Position numbers and translations under genes: made by a program | DNA from: Selaginella moellendorffii | Taxonomy: Eukaryota; Streptophyta; Lycopodiopsida; Selaginellales; Selaginellaceae | Assembly (NCBI RefSeq): GCF_000143415.4 | Contig: NW_003314368.1 | Span: forward strand, 144,792-208,791 | Direction: 5' to 3' | DNA length: 64,000 bases | Part shown: one piece after another, positions 10,003-20,988 of the stretch | How the letters are laid out: the number at the start of each line of letters is the position of its first letter | How positions within the stretch are numbered: position 1 is the stretch's first letter | The notes under the pieces: generated by a model | Database searches by the model: none | What the model saw: only the letters and a program-made list of their open reading frames with translations | What the model was told of the DNA's origin: nothing

Positions 10003-11936
10003 TCACTCGGCGGCTGCTTGCACCGAGGAGTCGTCGTATTGCCACGGGTTGAAAGTGATCCCTGTCTGATCCACTCTGTCGCCGCTGGATTCCGCCTCGA
10101 CCTTGGCACGGTGCTCCGCGTACTTGCCGTTGAATTCGTAGATCTCCAAGTCACCCCACGGCGTCGTACTGACATCTTCCGTGAGAGTAAACCACTTTGG
10201 CGTGAACTTCTCGGATCTCGACTCACGGACTTTCTTCTCGGCTCGCTGCTTGTCTTCCATCCTAAGTAAAGAGCATTTGGATTAAGTCAATGTCAATCGA
10301 GAGTGCTCGAAACGAAAGAGAAAAGTGTGCTAACCTTGACTTCTCAGAGCCGGCTTTGCTCATCTCGCCCTTCTCCAGAGCGTAACGGTCCGGTCTCAGG
10401 CGTGAATCCGACGGAAGTAGCCCGTTTGGCGCCGTGTCGAAGCTGTTAATCTTGTGAGCAAAATGCGTGTACTGGAACTTATCGTTCTTGGGAACGTCCG
10501 CTACTCTCCACACCTGCATCAATTACAACCAGGTAAAAGATCCCTATATAACGATTCTCCATATCGCTCACCTCCTTCAGCTCAGATCCTGCTAACGGCT
10601 CGCCTTCGGAATCGCAGGGCTGGTAACTCATAAATGAGTTCCACTTCCCCGTAAGCAGAAGCTTGGGCTCCTCGTCCTTGTTGTAAACGTAGCCATCGAC
10701 CTCATAACGACCAGATCTTTGCAAACAAACAGTAAGTACTACGCACATCAAAGAAAGACTCTGATTTTACCCAAACCAGCCACAGGGTTGAAAATAAAGG
10801 ATCACTTTGTCGCCAGTCGTGAGATTTGTCACAACATAATCTCCGGGAGAGTCTATCCACGTTCTGCCAAATATCAAATTATGCACCTTTGTTGGTGGCG
10901 GTACTAGATCAAGTACCACGCCAGATTTTTTTAGCACAACTCGCGTCCTGAGAAAAAAGAGGCTCAGCCAACATTTTCAGGCATCCAGAACAAAAATCTC
11001 ACCTTCCAACTGGGTAAACGTCGACAGAATTCCCGAGAAATTTTGTTTTCAGCTTCGAGGTGATGTCATAGGTGAAGTGCTCGTTCTCCGCATGTCCAGA
11101 GCTCATCGGAGGATGGTGACTGACCTACAGAACAAAAACTTATAGAAGACCAGCCACAAAAGCGAGGAGATCAAAAGCACCTGCTCGGCGAGGAACGTTA
11201 TGCCACTATGATTCACCATTTCATACGTCTCCCCGAGAATAGGATTGAAAGGCTTCCACGGCCGCTCGTAAGCATAATATACAGAGATAGCCCAGCACGC
11301 TGTAGAAGAAAACAATCCGAATCAGCACCCCAGGCTGAGAAAGAAAGAGAATTCACCACTTACAAGCATAGACCATCCTCAAGTATGGATCTTCGCACTG
11401 ATCAGCGAGGTCCAAAAGGTGTGCATACTCCATCAACTGTAGATAGAATTTACAGCTTTGCATCAAGGAAAAAGTTTTTCTTTACCTCGGCCATTCTTTG
11501 GAGCATCGTCATGGGCTCAAAAATCAAAACTGGCAGTGTCACCATGGAAGTGACGTCCGATCCAATATACTTGTGCATCATTTTCCAGTAGCTCTCACGA
11601 TCCTATCGATCGTAAAGACCAAAGAGTGAGGAAACAAACAAAAACAAGTATTGAAAGAACAAGAAAAAGAACAAGGGAAGACTTACTTCTTGCTTGAAGC
11701 GGCCTTTGAGTGCTTCGCTCTCGGCATCCTCTTGGCCGCCTTCGGGATTGATAACCTCTAGACCCTCCACGCCGCCCAGCATACTGGACAGAGATTCCTT
11801 CAGCTCTAGCTAGAATTGGACGCTGGATCTGATCGATAGATACGCACCTGGAGACCGTGGCGCTGCTCCACGACCTAATGCTCGAGATCCTGTTCGAAAT
11901 CGCGGAGAAAAATCCGCCATTCGCGTTGCTCGCCAT
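10003..11936 (-). CDS. Oxysterol-binding protein-related protein (short plant ORP, ORP3-like)
   Basis: Ten exons on the minus strand give 458 residues: about 11848-11936, 11687-11783, 11486-11602, 11364-11436, 11181-11299, 11003-11124, 10771-10947, 10572-10716, 10335-10513, 10003-10261. It consists almost only of the OSBP-related lipid-binding barrel. The lid and early region include [18 protein letters not shown]. The family fingerprint EQVSHHPP is split by the fifth intron. Later come [48 protein letters not shown] and the C-terminal TPKWF. There is no PH domain and no FFAT motif that I can see, matching short plant ORPs. These exchange sterols and PI4P between membranes in the cytosol. The N-terminus ([16 protein letters not shown]) could be a small amphipathic helix. 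Confidence 0.92.
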
Positions 11937-12176
11937 CGCGGCGCAAGACGATCGAAATATTTCGCCCTCTCTCTTTTCCAGGGTTTCTTGGAAGATGCCC
12001 GGGGATATTCCGAGCGCGTGAGATGGGACGATCGTACGGATGTGGAAGAACTGCAAACAACGGCTATGATTGCTAGATACTTTAAATTCGTAAAGTGCGA
12101 GAATATTCACCAAGAGATGGTTAGTTTTTAATTTTCATTTTATAAAGTAACTCATATAACTCAATTATCTATTTAA

Positions 12177-13103
12177 TTACCTATTGAATTGTACATCCAG
12201 AGGTGTTGAGGAAGGATTCCAGGTTCCATAAGCCCAACACCTTGTATCTAAATCATATGAGAATGAGTACGTTTCATGTACATGACAACAATGTCCATAA
12301 AAGTTCAAGTAGTTATCTGCTTGACCACCAAAGCTGATATGCAATCCTTGCAAACCTTGAACCACATCCGTACTCACCACAGCAATCTCACTGCCTGTCT
12401 CTGCACAAACCTCCTTAACTACAAACATACACTTGTCTTTCAGCCACACCATGTAGAGCTTCTCCCTCCAGCTAGCCAGGCAAATGAACTTACCCTCCGT
12501 GACAAGACGGAGATCCTTGATTGTGATCGTGTTGCTCGCCACATCAAACTCAACAATCTGACGATGGGAGGCATCTATACAGGCCAATTTGTTTTGTATG
12601 AGCACCAGATCACTCAGTGGAGAGGTTTCAATCGTGATGGATTTACACCATTCTGCCTGGCCGCAAGTGAAGGTGAGGATGTTGCCACTCCAGAACCACA
12701 CCACAACCTTGAACTGCTCCTCGGCAGTGGCCAAGAGGATCACCCTCGAAAAGTCCAAGAAAGGGATCTCTTCCCACCTGTTGGCAAAGGGATTCCCAAC
12801 GTAGAGTTTTCTGGCCTTTGTAGAGCGAGCGAGGACGAGGCGCTTGTCTTGGGAGACAACACACAGCCAGTCGGGAACGTTGTCACTGCGAGGTTTCCAG
12901 TGCATCACCTTGCCACTGCTGTCCCGGATACGATTGGTTTCCGGGTAGCAGAACCTAGCGCTGTCCTTGTAGGAGCTCCGGAAGCTGGGCTCGTCCACGG
13001 CTGCTTTCCACGCGCGGCACACGCATCTGGAGGTGAGGACACCCGAGAATGGAAGCTTGCACAGGATTTCTCCCACAAGCTCAGGCCGATATTCCTGTGC
13101 CAT
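12177..13103 (-). CDS. F-box protein with propeller-like C-terminus
   Basis: Single exon, 308 residues from the ATG at 13103; the frame stays open upstream but without another ATG. The N-terminal F-box reads ELVGEILCKLPFSGVLTSRC followed by VCRAWKAAV (about residues 7-35). The rest is an F-box-associated beta-propeller-like region with repeated W-containing strands (WLCVVSQDKRLVLA, KLYVGNPFANRWEEIP, GKFICLASWREKLYMVW, CWAYGTWNPSSTPLD). Such proteins are the substrate-recognition subunits of SCF ubiquitin ligases; the target is unknown. The gene is head-to-head with the cyclophilin gene, with about 480 bp between them. Expanded F-box families are typical of land plants, so orthology cannot be assigned. 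Confidence 0.85.
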   Translation of the reverse strand: MAQEYRPELVGEILCKLPFSGVLTSRCVCRAWKAAVDEPSFRSSYKDSARFCYPETNRIRDSSGKVMHWKPRSDNVPDWLCVVSQDKRLVLARSTKARKLYVGNPFANRWEEIPFLDFSRVILLATAEEQFKVVVWFWSGNILTFTCGQAEWCKSITIETSPLSDLVLIQNKLACIDASHRQIVEFDVASNTITIKDLRLVTEGKFICLASWREKLYMVWLKDKCMFVVKEVCAETGSEIAVVSTDVVQGLQGLHISFGGQADNYLNFYGHCCHVHETYSFSYDLDTRCWAYGTWNPSSTPLDVQFNR

Positions 13104-13580
13104 TCTTTGTTGACGCCATAAGGAAACGAACCCTAGGCCAACTTCCCCAACCCTTTTCAACTTTAAATACCTCAGGCATAAAACATTCTCAAAATATTCT
13201 CATAGCAACTCTTATTTAAAGTTTGAGAATAGGTTTGAGGGTGTTTCACCCCCGATGCCTTTAATCATTCGCTTTACCCCACAAGAGTTCCAACCATCCT
13301 GAGGGAAATTATTCAGGAGAAGAAAATGCAATGAAAATCAAAAGAAAGAATAGATCTAAGCACAACAATTATTGATGTACGAATATTCACTTCGGGGCAA
13401 TTAACGGCTGCGATCGTTATAATTAAGCTGAGAATATTCGCCATTTTTATATTTTTAGGGCTCTTCCGCATTTTTGTAGCTTTGAGTGGATTAGATCACT
13501 AGGCAGCGATGGATCTGATCGATCTGGGATCCAGCATTTCTCCTCTGCTGTGCTGCTAGGGCGTACAAGAGAAGAGGTCG
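13104..13580. promoter_or_regulatory. Shared upstream region of F-box and cyclophilin genes
   Basis: About 480 bp between divergent starts. It contains a telobox-like 'gaaccctagg' at about 13131 close to the F-box start and 'tttttagggctc' at about 13453 towards the cyclophilin gene. The middle is AT-rich. No reading frame in it looks real. Confidence 0.45.
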
Positions 13581-14290
13581 ATGGGATGCGTCCTGGGCGC
13601 GGCGCGGGATAATCCCAAGTGCTACCTGGATATTTCGGCAGCTGGGGAATCGCTGGGGCGCCTGGTGATCGAGCTGCGCAAGGATGTGGTTCCAAGAACA
13701 GCGGAGAATTTCCGGGGCCTGTGCACGGGTGAGTATGGCGCGTCCTATAGGGGGAGCAGCATTCACCGGATTGTCCCAGGCTACGTTGCGCAGGCAAGAG
13801 ATCTAGATCTGTGTGCGAGCTTGCGCTGAGATTTCTATTCTTCTTCCCAGGGGGGAGATTGTGGCAAATCGATCTATGGGAAGAGATTCGAGGACGAGAA
13901 TTTCAAGCTCTTGCATACTTCCAAAGGGACGCTTTCCATGGCAAACAATGGCCCTCACACCAATGGTATAGCCCCTTGTTCTTTCCAAAATCTCTTGGAT
14001 TCATCTCTTATTTGATCCATTCTCTTGGTCTCAGGGACACAATTTTTCATCTCTTTGGGTAAATGCAAGCAACTAGATGGAAAGCACGTCGTGTTTGGCA
14101 AAGTCATCCAAGGTATAGTGCTCGTACTTTTGTACTTTTCTTTTTTACCTTCTACTACCACAGTGTAAAGTTCTCGCTACGTTGATTTTCAGGCATTGAG
14201 CTTTTGGACTCGCTGGGCAACTTGGGGAGTAGCGAAGGAAGAACGATCAAAGAAGTAAAGATCCATGACTGTGGCGAGCTAGTTCAGTAA
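13581..14290 (+). CDS. Cyclophilin-type peptidyl-prolyl cis-trans isomerase
   Basis: Four exons (about 13581-13793, 13851-13965, 14035-14112, 14193-14290) give 167 residues, a single-domain cyclophilin. Visible family motifs are [33 protein letters not shown], the catalytic-loop region [36 protein letters not shown] and [16 protein letters not shown]. The usual F-H-R-(I/V) signature of the active site is present as IHRIVP, with Ile where Phe is common; the Arg is kept. GTQFFIS retains the Gln and Phe of the pocket. There is no targeting peptide, so it is probably cytosolic. Intron 1 is another GC-AG intron (CAG|gcaaga). The acidic C-terminal strand (VKIHDCGEL) ends as in short cyclophilins. 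Confidence 0.92.
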
Positions 14291-14394
14291 ATACTGTTGA
14301 AAAGAAAAACTATTCTCCTTTTCATACCTGTGAAAATAGGATATAGCGCAACAATATATAGCAAAGAGCCAAGCAACAGTGGAGTTGCTTCAAA

Positions 14395-14615
14395 GCTTAA
14401 ATATATCTCAGATATACCTTGAGAGAAAGATCAAAATACAATATTGAGTCTATTGGATGGAATAAAGAACGCATAAAATTTATAACCCATCTTGTGTAGG
14501 CGTGGGGACCTTCAGTCTTTACAAATATCATGAAGACCCATTCGTTTTCGTCTTCCACCCAAACAATTTGATGCATCTCACAAGGAACACAAGGGTATAT
14601 TCGATGGATAACCAC
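14395..14615 (-). pseudogene. Fragment of the small protein family encoded at 46645-47088
   Basis: The minus strand reads RIYPCVPCEMHQIVWVEDEN then EWVFMIFVKTEG, matching RIYPSLPEM and MHQIVWVEDEDEWVFMTFVR of the 147-residue protein at 46.6-47.1 kb. The segment between IYP and MHQIVW is shortened, and after the KTEG the similarity is lost. No start region is present. Function unknown; it shows that this small family is multicopy and scattered. Confidence 0.6.
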
Positions 14616-14625
14616 TAGTGTCGCA

Positions 14626-14660
14626 AAACCCTAAATTCTCTTCTTAGGGTTCTTTACATT
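14626..14660 (+). promoter_or_regulatory. Telobox pair upstream of the PPR gene
   Basis: AAACCCTAA at about 14626 and 'cttagggttc' at about 14643, roughly 100 and 80 bp before the PPR start. Similar motifs sit in front of several other genes in this window. Interstitial teloboxes are known in plant promoters and 5' UTRs, often of genes active in growing cells. Confidence 0.5.
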
Positions 14661-14730
14661 TCTCTTCCTCTCAAAGGCTACGATAGCGACGACGCGGCAA
14701 CGATGAGCCTCGATCTGGCACGCCTGGATC

Positions 14731-17424
14731 ATGGCGAGCGCTCGGATGGGCAGCTTGCTGGCTGCATTGAAGCAATGCAGCAGCTCGAGAGATCTGGCAA
14801 GAGGAAAGCTTGTCCACGCCGCGGCGATCGAGCGCGGCGATGTCTCGAGCATCCGGGTATGGAATTCTCTGATTAGCATGTATGGAAAATGCGGCAGCCT
14901 CACGGATGCGCGCCTTGTGTTTCACAGGATGCCCGGCCACAGCGTCGTGTCGTGGAACGCATTGCTGCTGGGATTCGCCGAGAGCGGCGAAGGAGGCATC
15001 GTTCTCGAGCTCTTCTCGGCGATGCAAGCCCAGGGCTGCGCCGCCGATCGATTGACGTACGTTGCGCTACTCAAGGCTTCTGGAAATCTCGCAGAGAAAG
15101 AGAATGGCAGTTCTTTCCTCGTGAAGCTCGGGGCTTTGGAGAAAGCAATGGCGATCCATTCCATGGCTCTCAACGAGGACCCTGTCGTCCATAGCTTCGT
15201 CCAAAATGGTTTGGTAGAAACTTATGCCAAGTGTGGGAGCTTGACTGATGCTCGAATGGTTTTCGACAGGATGGAGCTCCACACGGTCGTCTCTTGGACG
15301 TCTTTGATTCTCGGGTACGCTGAGAATCGCGAGGAAAGACTGGCTCTGGAGATTTTCTCTCGAATGGAAGCGGATGGAGGCTGTGTACCAGATTCTCGGA
15401 CTTTTGTTGCTGCTGTCAAGGCATGCACGGGATTGGCTGCTCGAGAAGAATGGAGAAAAGCTGACGGCAAGGTGGTGAAAGCTCTGGCTTTAGAGAAAGG
15501 ACTAGCAATCCATGCTCAAGCTGCACAGCGAAGGCACGACTCGGACATTTTTCTGGCAAGCTCGCTGGTAAACATGTACTGCAAGTGTGGGGGTCTCGAT
15601 CGCGCGAGCAGAGTCTTCAGTGGTATGCCGGTTCATAACATTGTGACTGTGAACGCTTTGATGCTTGGCTATGCAGAGAATGGAGAAGGAGGCAGAGCTT
15701 TCGAGATCTTTATGGACATTAAGGAACGGTGCACTGGACAGGACTATCTAACTTTCCTGGCGGCAATCAAGGCCTGTGCAAGCCTTGCGACGAGAGAAGT
15801 TGGAACTCACGTCGATGGGAAGCTCTTGAAAGTGGATTCGCTGGAAAAGGGTATGTTTGTTCACGTTGAAGCTGCAAAATGTGGCTGTGACACGAACTCT
15901 TTTGTCAGGAACTCCATGCTGGATATGTACACGAAGTGCGGGAGCCTGGTGGATGCTCGCAGGCTGTTCGAGAGGACTTTTATCCGCGATGATGTTGTGT
16001 TGTGGAACACCTTGATTCTTGGGTACGTTGAGAGTGGAGAAGCGCAAATCGCTTTGACATTGTTTGATCGGATGACTTCAGAAGGCTGCTCGCCAGATGC
16101 TAGAACGTTCATGGTTGCTTTCAAGGCGTGCACTTGTCGCTCGGAGAAAGAAGAAGGCAAGCGAGTTTGCGGCAAGACCGTCAAGCTTGAGACCATGAGA
16201 AAGGCTATGGAAATTCACTCTCAAGCGGCGAAGTGTGGCTATGACTCGGACCTTTTCGTGGCAACTACGATGATCGACATGTACGCCAAATCTGGGAGCT
16301 TGAAAGATGCTGAGAAGGTTTTCCAGGAGATGAAGAACCGTGACGTCGTCGCCTGGACTACGATGGTTCTTGCCTATGCCGAACAAGATGCAAGTAAGCA
16401 CTTGGCTTTAGAGTTGCTCGACCGCATGCAACGCGAAGGCTGTGCCCCGATCTCTCTTACTTACGTTGCTGCTTTGAAGGCCTGCGCGAGCCTGGCGATG
16501 GAAGAGGAGGGCGAGAAAATTAATGGAAAGGTCGTGAAGGTGCTCTCGTTGGAGCGAGGAGCTGCCATTCACTCAAAAGCCGAGGAACAAGGATTTGATT
16601 TGGACCTCCTTGTGATGAACGCGGCGGTGGACATGTACTCCAAGTGTGGTAGCATGGTCGACGCTGGAAAAACTTTTGACCGCATGGTTCTTCGCAGCGT
16701 GACTTCCTGGAACACTTTGATGATGGGGTATGTAGAAAACGGTGAAGCATCGATGGCTCTAAGCTTGTTCTCTCGCATGCAGCGTGACGGCCCGGCTCCA
16801 AATCCTGGAACTTTTGTGGCTGCTCTCAAGGCCTCTGCGAATCTGTCAGCGCTGCAAAGTGGACGGCAACTTCACAGAGAAATCTGCCGCTACGGTCACG
16901 AGTTCCATGAGATCGTCGCAAATTCTGTGGTGGATGTTTACGGCAAGTGTGGAAGCATGACTCGAGCTCACCAGGTATTTGATTCCATTTCTAAACCGGA
17001 TTTAGTGAGCTGGAACACGCTGCTAGCAGGTTACAGCCGCGAGGGGAACACCGAGCTCGTGTTCTCCCAGTTCCACAAATTGGAAGACGAAGGCCGCCTC
17101 AAACCAAACGTGGTGACCTTCGTTTCCCTCCTCGCGGCTTGCAGCCACGCCGGGCTGGTCGATCGAGGCAAGAGGCTTTTCCAGTCGATGGTGTCCAGGT
17201 ATGAGATCGATCCAGTGCTGGAACACTACCACTGTTTGGTGGATTCTCTAGGCCGTGGGAATCAGCTGGAAGAAGCGATGAAGATCGTGGAGACGATGCC
17301 TTTCTCGCCGAATGATGTCACCTGGAGGACAGTGCTGGGCGCGTCGAGGAAGTGGAGCAACGATCGAGTGGCAAAACAAGCATTTGATTCGCTGGCAGGC
17401 TTGATAGGTTCATTGGGACAATGA
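14731..17424 (+). CDS. Pentatricopeptide repeat (PPR) protein, PLS-like, 897 residues
   Basis: Intron-free ORF. About 20 tandem degenerate PPR motifs run almost the whole length. Typical units are NSLISMYGKCGSLTDARLVF, VVSWNALLLGFAESGEGG and YVALLKASGNLAEK. Several units contain an extra insertion ('KACTGLAAREEWRKADGKVV'-like, repeated near residues 110, 230, 355, 470, 590), which gives a long-unit pattern. The end (LVSWNTLLAGYSREG, ACSHAGLVDRGKRLF, HYHCLVDSLGRG, EAMKIVETMPF) matches the conserved junction before an E domain, but E is truncated and there is no DYW domain. PPR proteins bind organellar RNA and act in editing, splicing or stability. No clear transit peptide is visible, so an organelle location is expected from the family, not shown. 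Two decayed relatives lie at 1.3-2.8 and 35.1-36.1 kb. Confidence 0.93.
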   Translation: MASARMGSLLAALKQCSSSRDLARGKLVHAAAIERGDVSSIRVWNSLISMYGKCGSLTDARLVFHRMPGHSVVSWNALLLGFAESGEGGIVLELFSAMQAQGCAADRLTYVALLKASGNLAEKENGSSFLVKLGALEKAMAIHSMALNEDPVVHSFVQNGLVETYAKCGSLTDARMVFDRMELHTVVSWTSLILGYAENREERLALEIFSRMEADGGCVPDSRTFVAAVKACTGLAAREEWRKADGKVVKALALEKGLAIHAQAAQRRHDSDIFLASSLVNMYCKCGGLDRASRVFSGMPVHNIVTVNALMLGYAENGEGGRAFEIFMDIKERCTGQDYLTFLAAIKACASLATREVGTHVDGKLLKVDSLEKGMFVHVEAAKCGCDTNSFVRNSMLDMYTKCGSLVDARRLFERTFIRDDVVLWNTLILGYVESGEAQIALTLFDRMTSEGCSPDARTFMVAFKACTCRSEKEEGKRVCGKTVKLETMRKAMEIHSQAAKCGYDSDLFVATTMIDMYAKSGSLKDAEKVFQEMKNRDVVAWTTMVLAYAEQDASKHLALELLDRMQREGCAPISLTYVAALKACASLAMEEEGEKINGKVVKVLSLERGAAIHSKAEEQGFDLDLLVMNAAVDMYSKCGSMVDAGKTFDRMVLRSVTSWNTLMMGYVENGEASMALSLFSRMQRDGPAPNPGTFVAALKASANLSALQSGRQLHREICRYGHEFHEIVANSVVDVYGKCGSMTRAHQVFDSISKPDLVSWNTLLAGYSREGNTELVFSQFHKLEDEGRLKPNVVTFVSLLAACSHAGLVDRGKRLFQSMVSRYEIDPVLEHYHCLVDSLGRGNQLEEAMKIVETMPFSPNDVTWRTVLGASRKWSNDRVAKQAFDSLAGLIGSLGQ

Positions 17425-17621
17425 AGAACAAAACGTAATCTCCTATGAATCACTGTTCTTGGCGCCATTTAGATTCAAAATATTCTTTCACAAAGATTCG
17501 CCCATGTATCGAGGTCATGGATTTCGCCTTGTTCTCGACTTGTCCTAGCTTCCACTGATCCAGATTCATCGCAGACGATAAATTTCTTTCAAGTGATCAA
17601 CACTTCTTTGCCCCAAAAGAA

Positions 17622-18928
17622 ATGTTTGCGATCAAACTCCTTTTAGCACTCTCGTTGTTACTCGTTGCAATTCTCACGTTTTTTCTTGCAATTTCTCGAG
17701 TGGATCCACTCCCTGCTGCCTGGAATCCAGCTCCAGAGCGTCAGGGGATCTACGCTGCAAATGCCGCGCTCCAGCGGGTCGAGAAGATTGGGGTTGGGTT
17801 TTTCTCCGGAGCCGAGGATCTGGCTGTGGATCAAGAGGGCCGGATTTACTCCGGTGGGAAGGATGGATGGATCAAGCGATATTTCCCCGCGACTGGCAGG
17901 ATCGAGAACTGGATCTACGTGGGAGGGCATCCTCTGGGCATGGCGATTGGGAAATATGGGGAGCTCATTGCCGTGGAGCCGGTCATGGTGAGAGAATCTC
18001 TTAGAGATTTTTTCCTTCGCTCTAATCTATTCCTTCCATCGCAGGGGCTCTTGAATGTGACCGATGCTGGAGTGGAGATTCTCTCAAACGAGGCCGATGG
18101 ATTGAAATACAAGTAAGAACTGTGGATATTTTTTCTATTTGAGTGTGGGAACTTTGGATTTCTTGCTCTAGAATTGCCGATGAATTGGTCGTAGCTCGAG
18201 ACAACACGATCTACTTCACGGATGCCAGTACCAAATTCGATGTCGCTGATTGCCGGCTTGGAATCGCGACCCAATGGCCGGATCCTAAAATTTGATCCAT
18301 CCTCAAGAACAACATCGGTGTTGCTCAAGGATTTGTATTTCCCAAATGGAGTAGCGCTGTCACGCGACGAGAATTACCTGGTTTTCTGCGAGACCTCCAA
18401 GTAAGTTTCCTTTTGCTTTTCTCTTGTTTCTCAGATGTGTTTAATTATAGAGCCAGGTGTAGAAAATACTGGCTCCGAGGAGAAAAGATGGGAAGCATCG
18501 AGAATTTTCTGGACAATTTGCCAGCGTTTCCAGACAACATCCACATCAACGCTGATGGGAATTTTTGGATCGCCCTCGTATCGGTTAGAAGATTCTTTCT
18601 TCTCCACTTTGGTTCCAAAGTTTAATTTTTTGTACAGGATCGTCTATGGCACATTGAGCTCATCTCAAACTCGCCGCTACTAAAGAAGCTCGTCTCTCAT
18701 CTGGTGCCTTTTCTCCCGGATGAATCGCTACAATCAGCTAAAGTTTTGGCTGTGGATCCAGATGGAAGGCCTCTTGAATTTTTCGAGGATCCGACCGGGA
18801 AAGAGATGGCGTTTGTCACAGCTGCTCTACAAGTTGGAGATCACCTCTACCTGGGAAACTTAGCAAAGAGCTACATTGGAAGGATCAAGTTGTCCTCGAG
18901 AGAGAAAGGGACAAGATTCTCAATTTAG
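17622..18928 (+). pseudogene. Strictosidine-synthase-like protein gene with a frameshift in exon 3
   Basis: Five exons (about 17622-17987, 18045-18112, 18172-18400, 18451-18583, 18638-18928) encode a six-bladed propeller of the strictosidine synthase-like/APMAP family. An N-terminal signal anchor (KLLLALSLLLVAILTFFLA) is followed by [73 protein letters not shown] and a C-terminal YLGNLAKSYIGRI. Plant members of this type usually lack strictosidine synthase activity and are ER or secretory proteins of unknown substrate. The spliced length leaves a remainder of one base. [13 protein letters not shown] is in one frame and [12 protein letters not shown] in the +1 frame, so one extra base lies between about 18225 and 18260. 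Apart from that the gene looks intact, so a sequencing error or a young pseudogene are both possible. Confidence 0.8.
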
Positions 18929-20465
18929 CAGAATAGTTTTAAGCTGGAAAACAAGAACATGAGGCAAAGAGCTTGAACTGAAGCTACATAAAAATGATCG
19001 CAAGATCTCAAGCTTGTAAAATTACTAGATCTCAAGCTTGCAAAATTAATGTCATTTCTAACTTTTTAAATATTTAGAAAACTTTCTTTTATAAATGGAA
19101 AGAGAATCTATCTTGATGGTAGAGCCATTTTCGTGCTATAAAATGCTAAGTGTAATAAATTTTGAAAAGTAGTATGTAGTTGATATATGTCCTCATTGAG
19201 GTGTGATTTAAGCCCTTTATGCGCACATCCATGCTATGAAAGAAATCCAAAGGTTATTGGTAAGTACTGTAGTTGAAAGACCAGTAAGATTAAGGTTTTG
19301 GGTAGGTACGAGCATTTTTGGAATGGAGAAACTGTCAAATAAAGATAATGTTGCTGCACTTAAAAGAGACCTTTGAATAAATGCTAGAAGTAGAAGATTA
19401 TGCTCTTATAGATACTCTAACTACACTGAAAAGGGTCATGCTTGAAATCACTCGCAAAACAACAAGTTACACTCTTTTGTGAAAAGATGTGATGAAAGTT
19501 TTAGTAGATTCTTGGCTTGCAACAATAGCCAACCCATAAGTGCTTAAAGTTGAAAACACATGTCCTAGAACCAAGAAGTGCCAATTAGCTGGAGGAATGA
19601 AACTGATTGGCACTCTGGTTCTAGAATATATATTCTGAACTTTAGGCACTTCTAGGTTGGCAGTGTATGGTAGACTGTTTTATGGATGAACCATGTATGA
19701 CTTGATGCTGAAACACCTATTCCAAAGAAGAAAAGACAAAAAGCCCACTCTATACAGTGAGAGTACAGCTTCGAAAGAATAAATGTTTCAGCATCAAGGA
19801 AGTCATCTTCCCTTCAATAGGATGCTCATCTATAAATAAGAAATTTTAAAATCAAAACTACTTTACTTACTTGAGTTTGGATGTGAAAACTTGTTATTCC
19901 AATGTTCTTGAACAAGCTTGATCCGTAAATTGATATACTCCACCAAAAACTCTTGTGCTATTCTCTCAACTAAATTTCGTCCATATTGAATAACAAGTTT
20001 AGACACTTTGCAATCGACAGACTTTAAATTGTACTTATTTTGGCAACGATGGTATTGGTAGCCAAAGCATTCAGTTCTAAACCATGGCTCCTTTTAAGAG
20101 CAAATCCAAGGCCTTACAAAAATACTGCAACTGGTTCTCATTTTTGCCCATGGAGCCTGGGCCCTGTAGTTAGGCCGTTCTCTGCCAGTGGCTCGTATTG
20201 TTTAAACATATTTTGTCATGCAATTAATTTTAGGTGAGTTTTATAGAATTTATCATGGAATAAAATGTTCTGTTGCTCATCGTGCGATCCCACGTGCATG
20301 GCTTTTAGTATGAAGCCGAAGAGTTTTGGGCATGCAGTGCACGGAGTTGCTCTAAACAGATCTCTTGTTAATAGGACCTCGAAAAACTAGCCACCTCCTA
20401 GATTGAAATGGCTTACACTTGGTGGGAAGCAGAATGGTGGCTTCAATTTCTACTTCTCATTCTCG
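18929..20465. other. AT-rich intergenic stretch, no supported gene
   Basis: After the strictosidine-synthase-like gene the sequence turns AT-rich with only short ORFs. A 60-residue minus-strand ORF at 19467-19649 and a 65-residue plus-strand ORF at 20040-20237 show no family resemblance. The latter is somewhat Arg/Ser-rich and could be a chance frame. A short direct repeat 'agatctcaagcttg' occurs twice near 19000-19040. Confidence 0.4.
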
Positions 20466-20748
20466 TCACTGTTTTATCTCTTCATGCTGCTTCTGAATCG
20501 CCGCTATCTGCTTCCAAATGACAGCTACTCGATCCTCCGCCCCCTGCAAGAAGAAGAGAGCGCATCCTCCAAACCTTGAGTTTCCCGGCAATCTTGGAGC
20601 TCTGCATTGCCACCACGTGTTATGTTTGTAAACGATGAGAGGCTCGGCTAGATGCTGCTGTGCAGGGCTCATCGTTGCCGAGATCATCGTCGTAGTAGTC
20701 ACGATCGTGTGGAAGCGTTGAGGCTCCTGGATGAGGAGTTGTTAACGT

Positions 20749-20988
20749 TCAACAATCTCGCAGGCTGATCGTCCATTCGCGGTACTCCTTACGGATGGTG
20801 AGCCCATCATCTCTTCCAATCTTTCGAAAGATTCTGTTGGTAAGTGCCTGGAGCTGGTTGCCTTCTTCTTGCTGGCAGACGATGGAACTGGTGGAACTGG
20901 AGTCGTTTGAGATTTCCTGGATCTTAGGAAGAATAGTTGCTGCTAGCAAAACAAAACAAAACAGAAATCGATCAACCACGCCATGCAT
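20749..20988 (-). CDS. Possible small secreted protein, 79 residues
   Basis: The ORF begins MHGVVDRFLFCFVLLAATIL, a good signal-peptide shape, followed by a Ser-rich spacer and a charged tail (RKIGRDDGLTIRKEYREW). After its stop the same frame continues open with DRDYYDDDLGN before another stop, and the next minus ORF (20466-20702) overlaps in another frame. So either this is a short secreted peptide precursor or a decayed longer gene. No family recognised. It lies in a gene-poor region next to repeats, which lowers the odds. Confidence 0.25.
   Translation of the reverse strand: MHGVVDRFLFCFVLLAATILPKIQEISNDSSSTSSIVCQQEEGNQLQALTNRIFRKIGRDDGLTIRKEYREWTISLRDC

Noticed and set aside
10003-10269. 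Plus-strand ORF 9991-10269 opposite the last ORP exon
   Set aside because: Shadow of the ORP coding exon; the minus frame matches the family end to end.
12276-13121. 281-residue plus-strand ORF opposite the F-box gene
   Set aside because: Antisense shadow; the minus frame has the F-box and propeller strands, the plus frame has no resemblance to anything.
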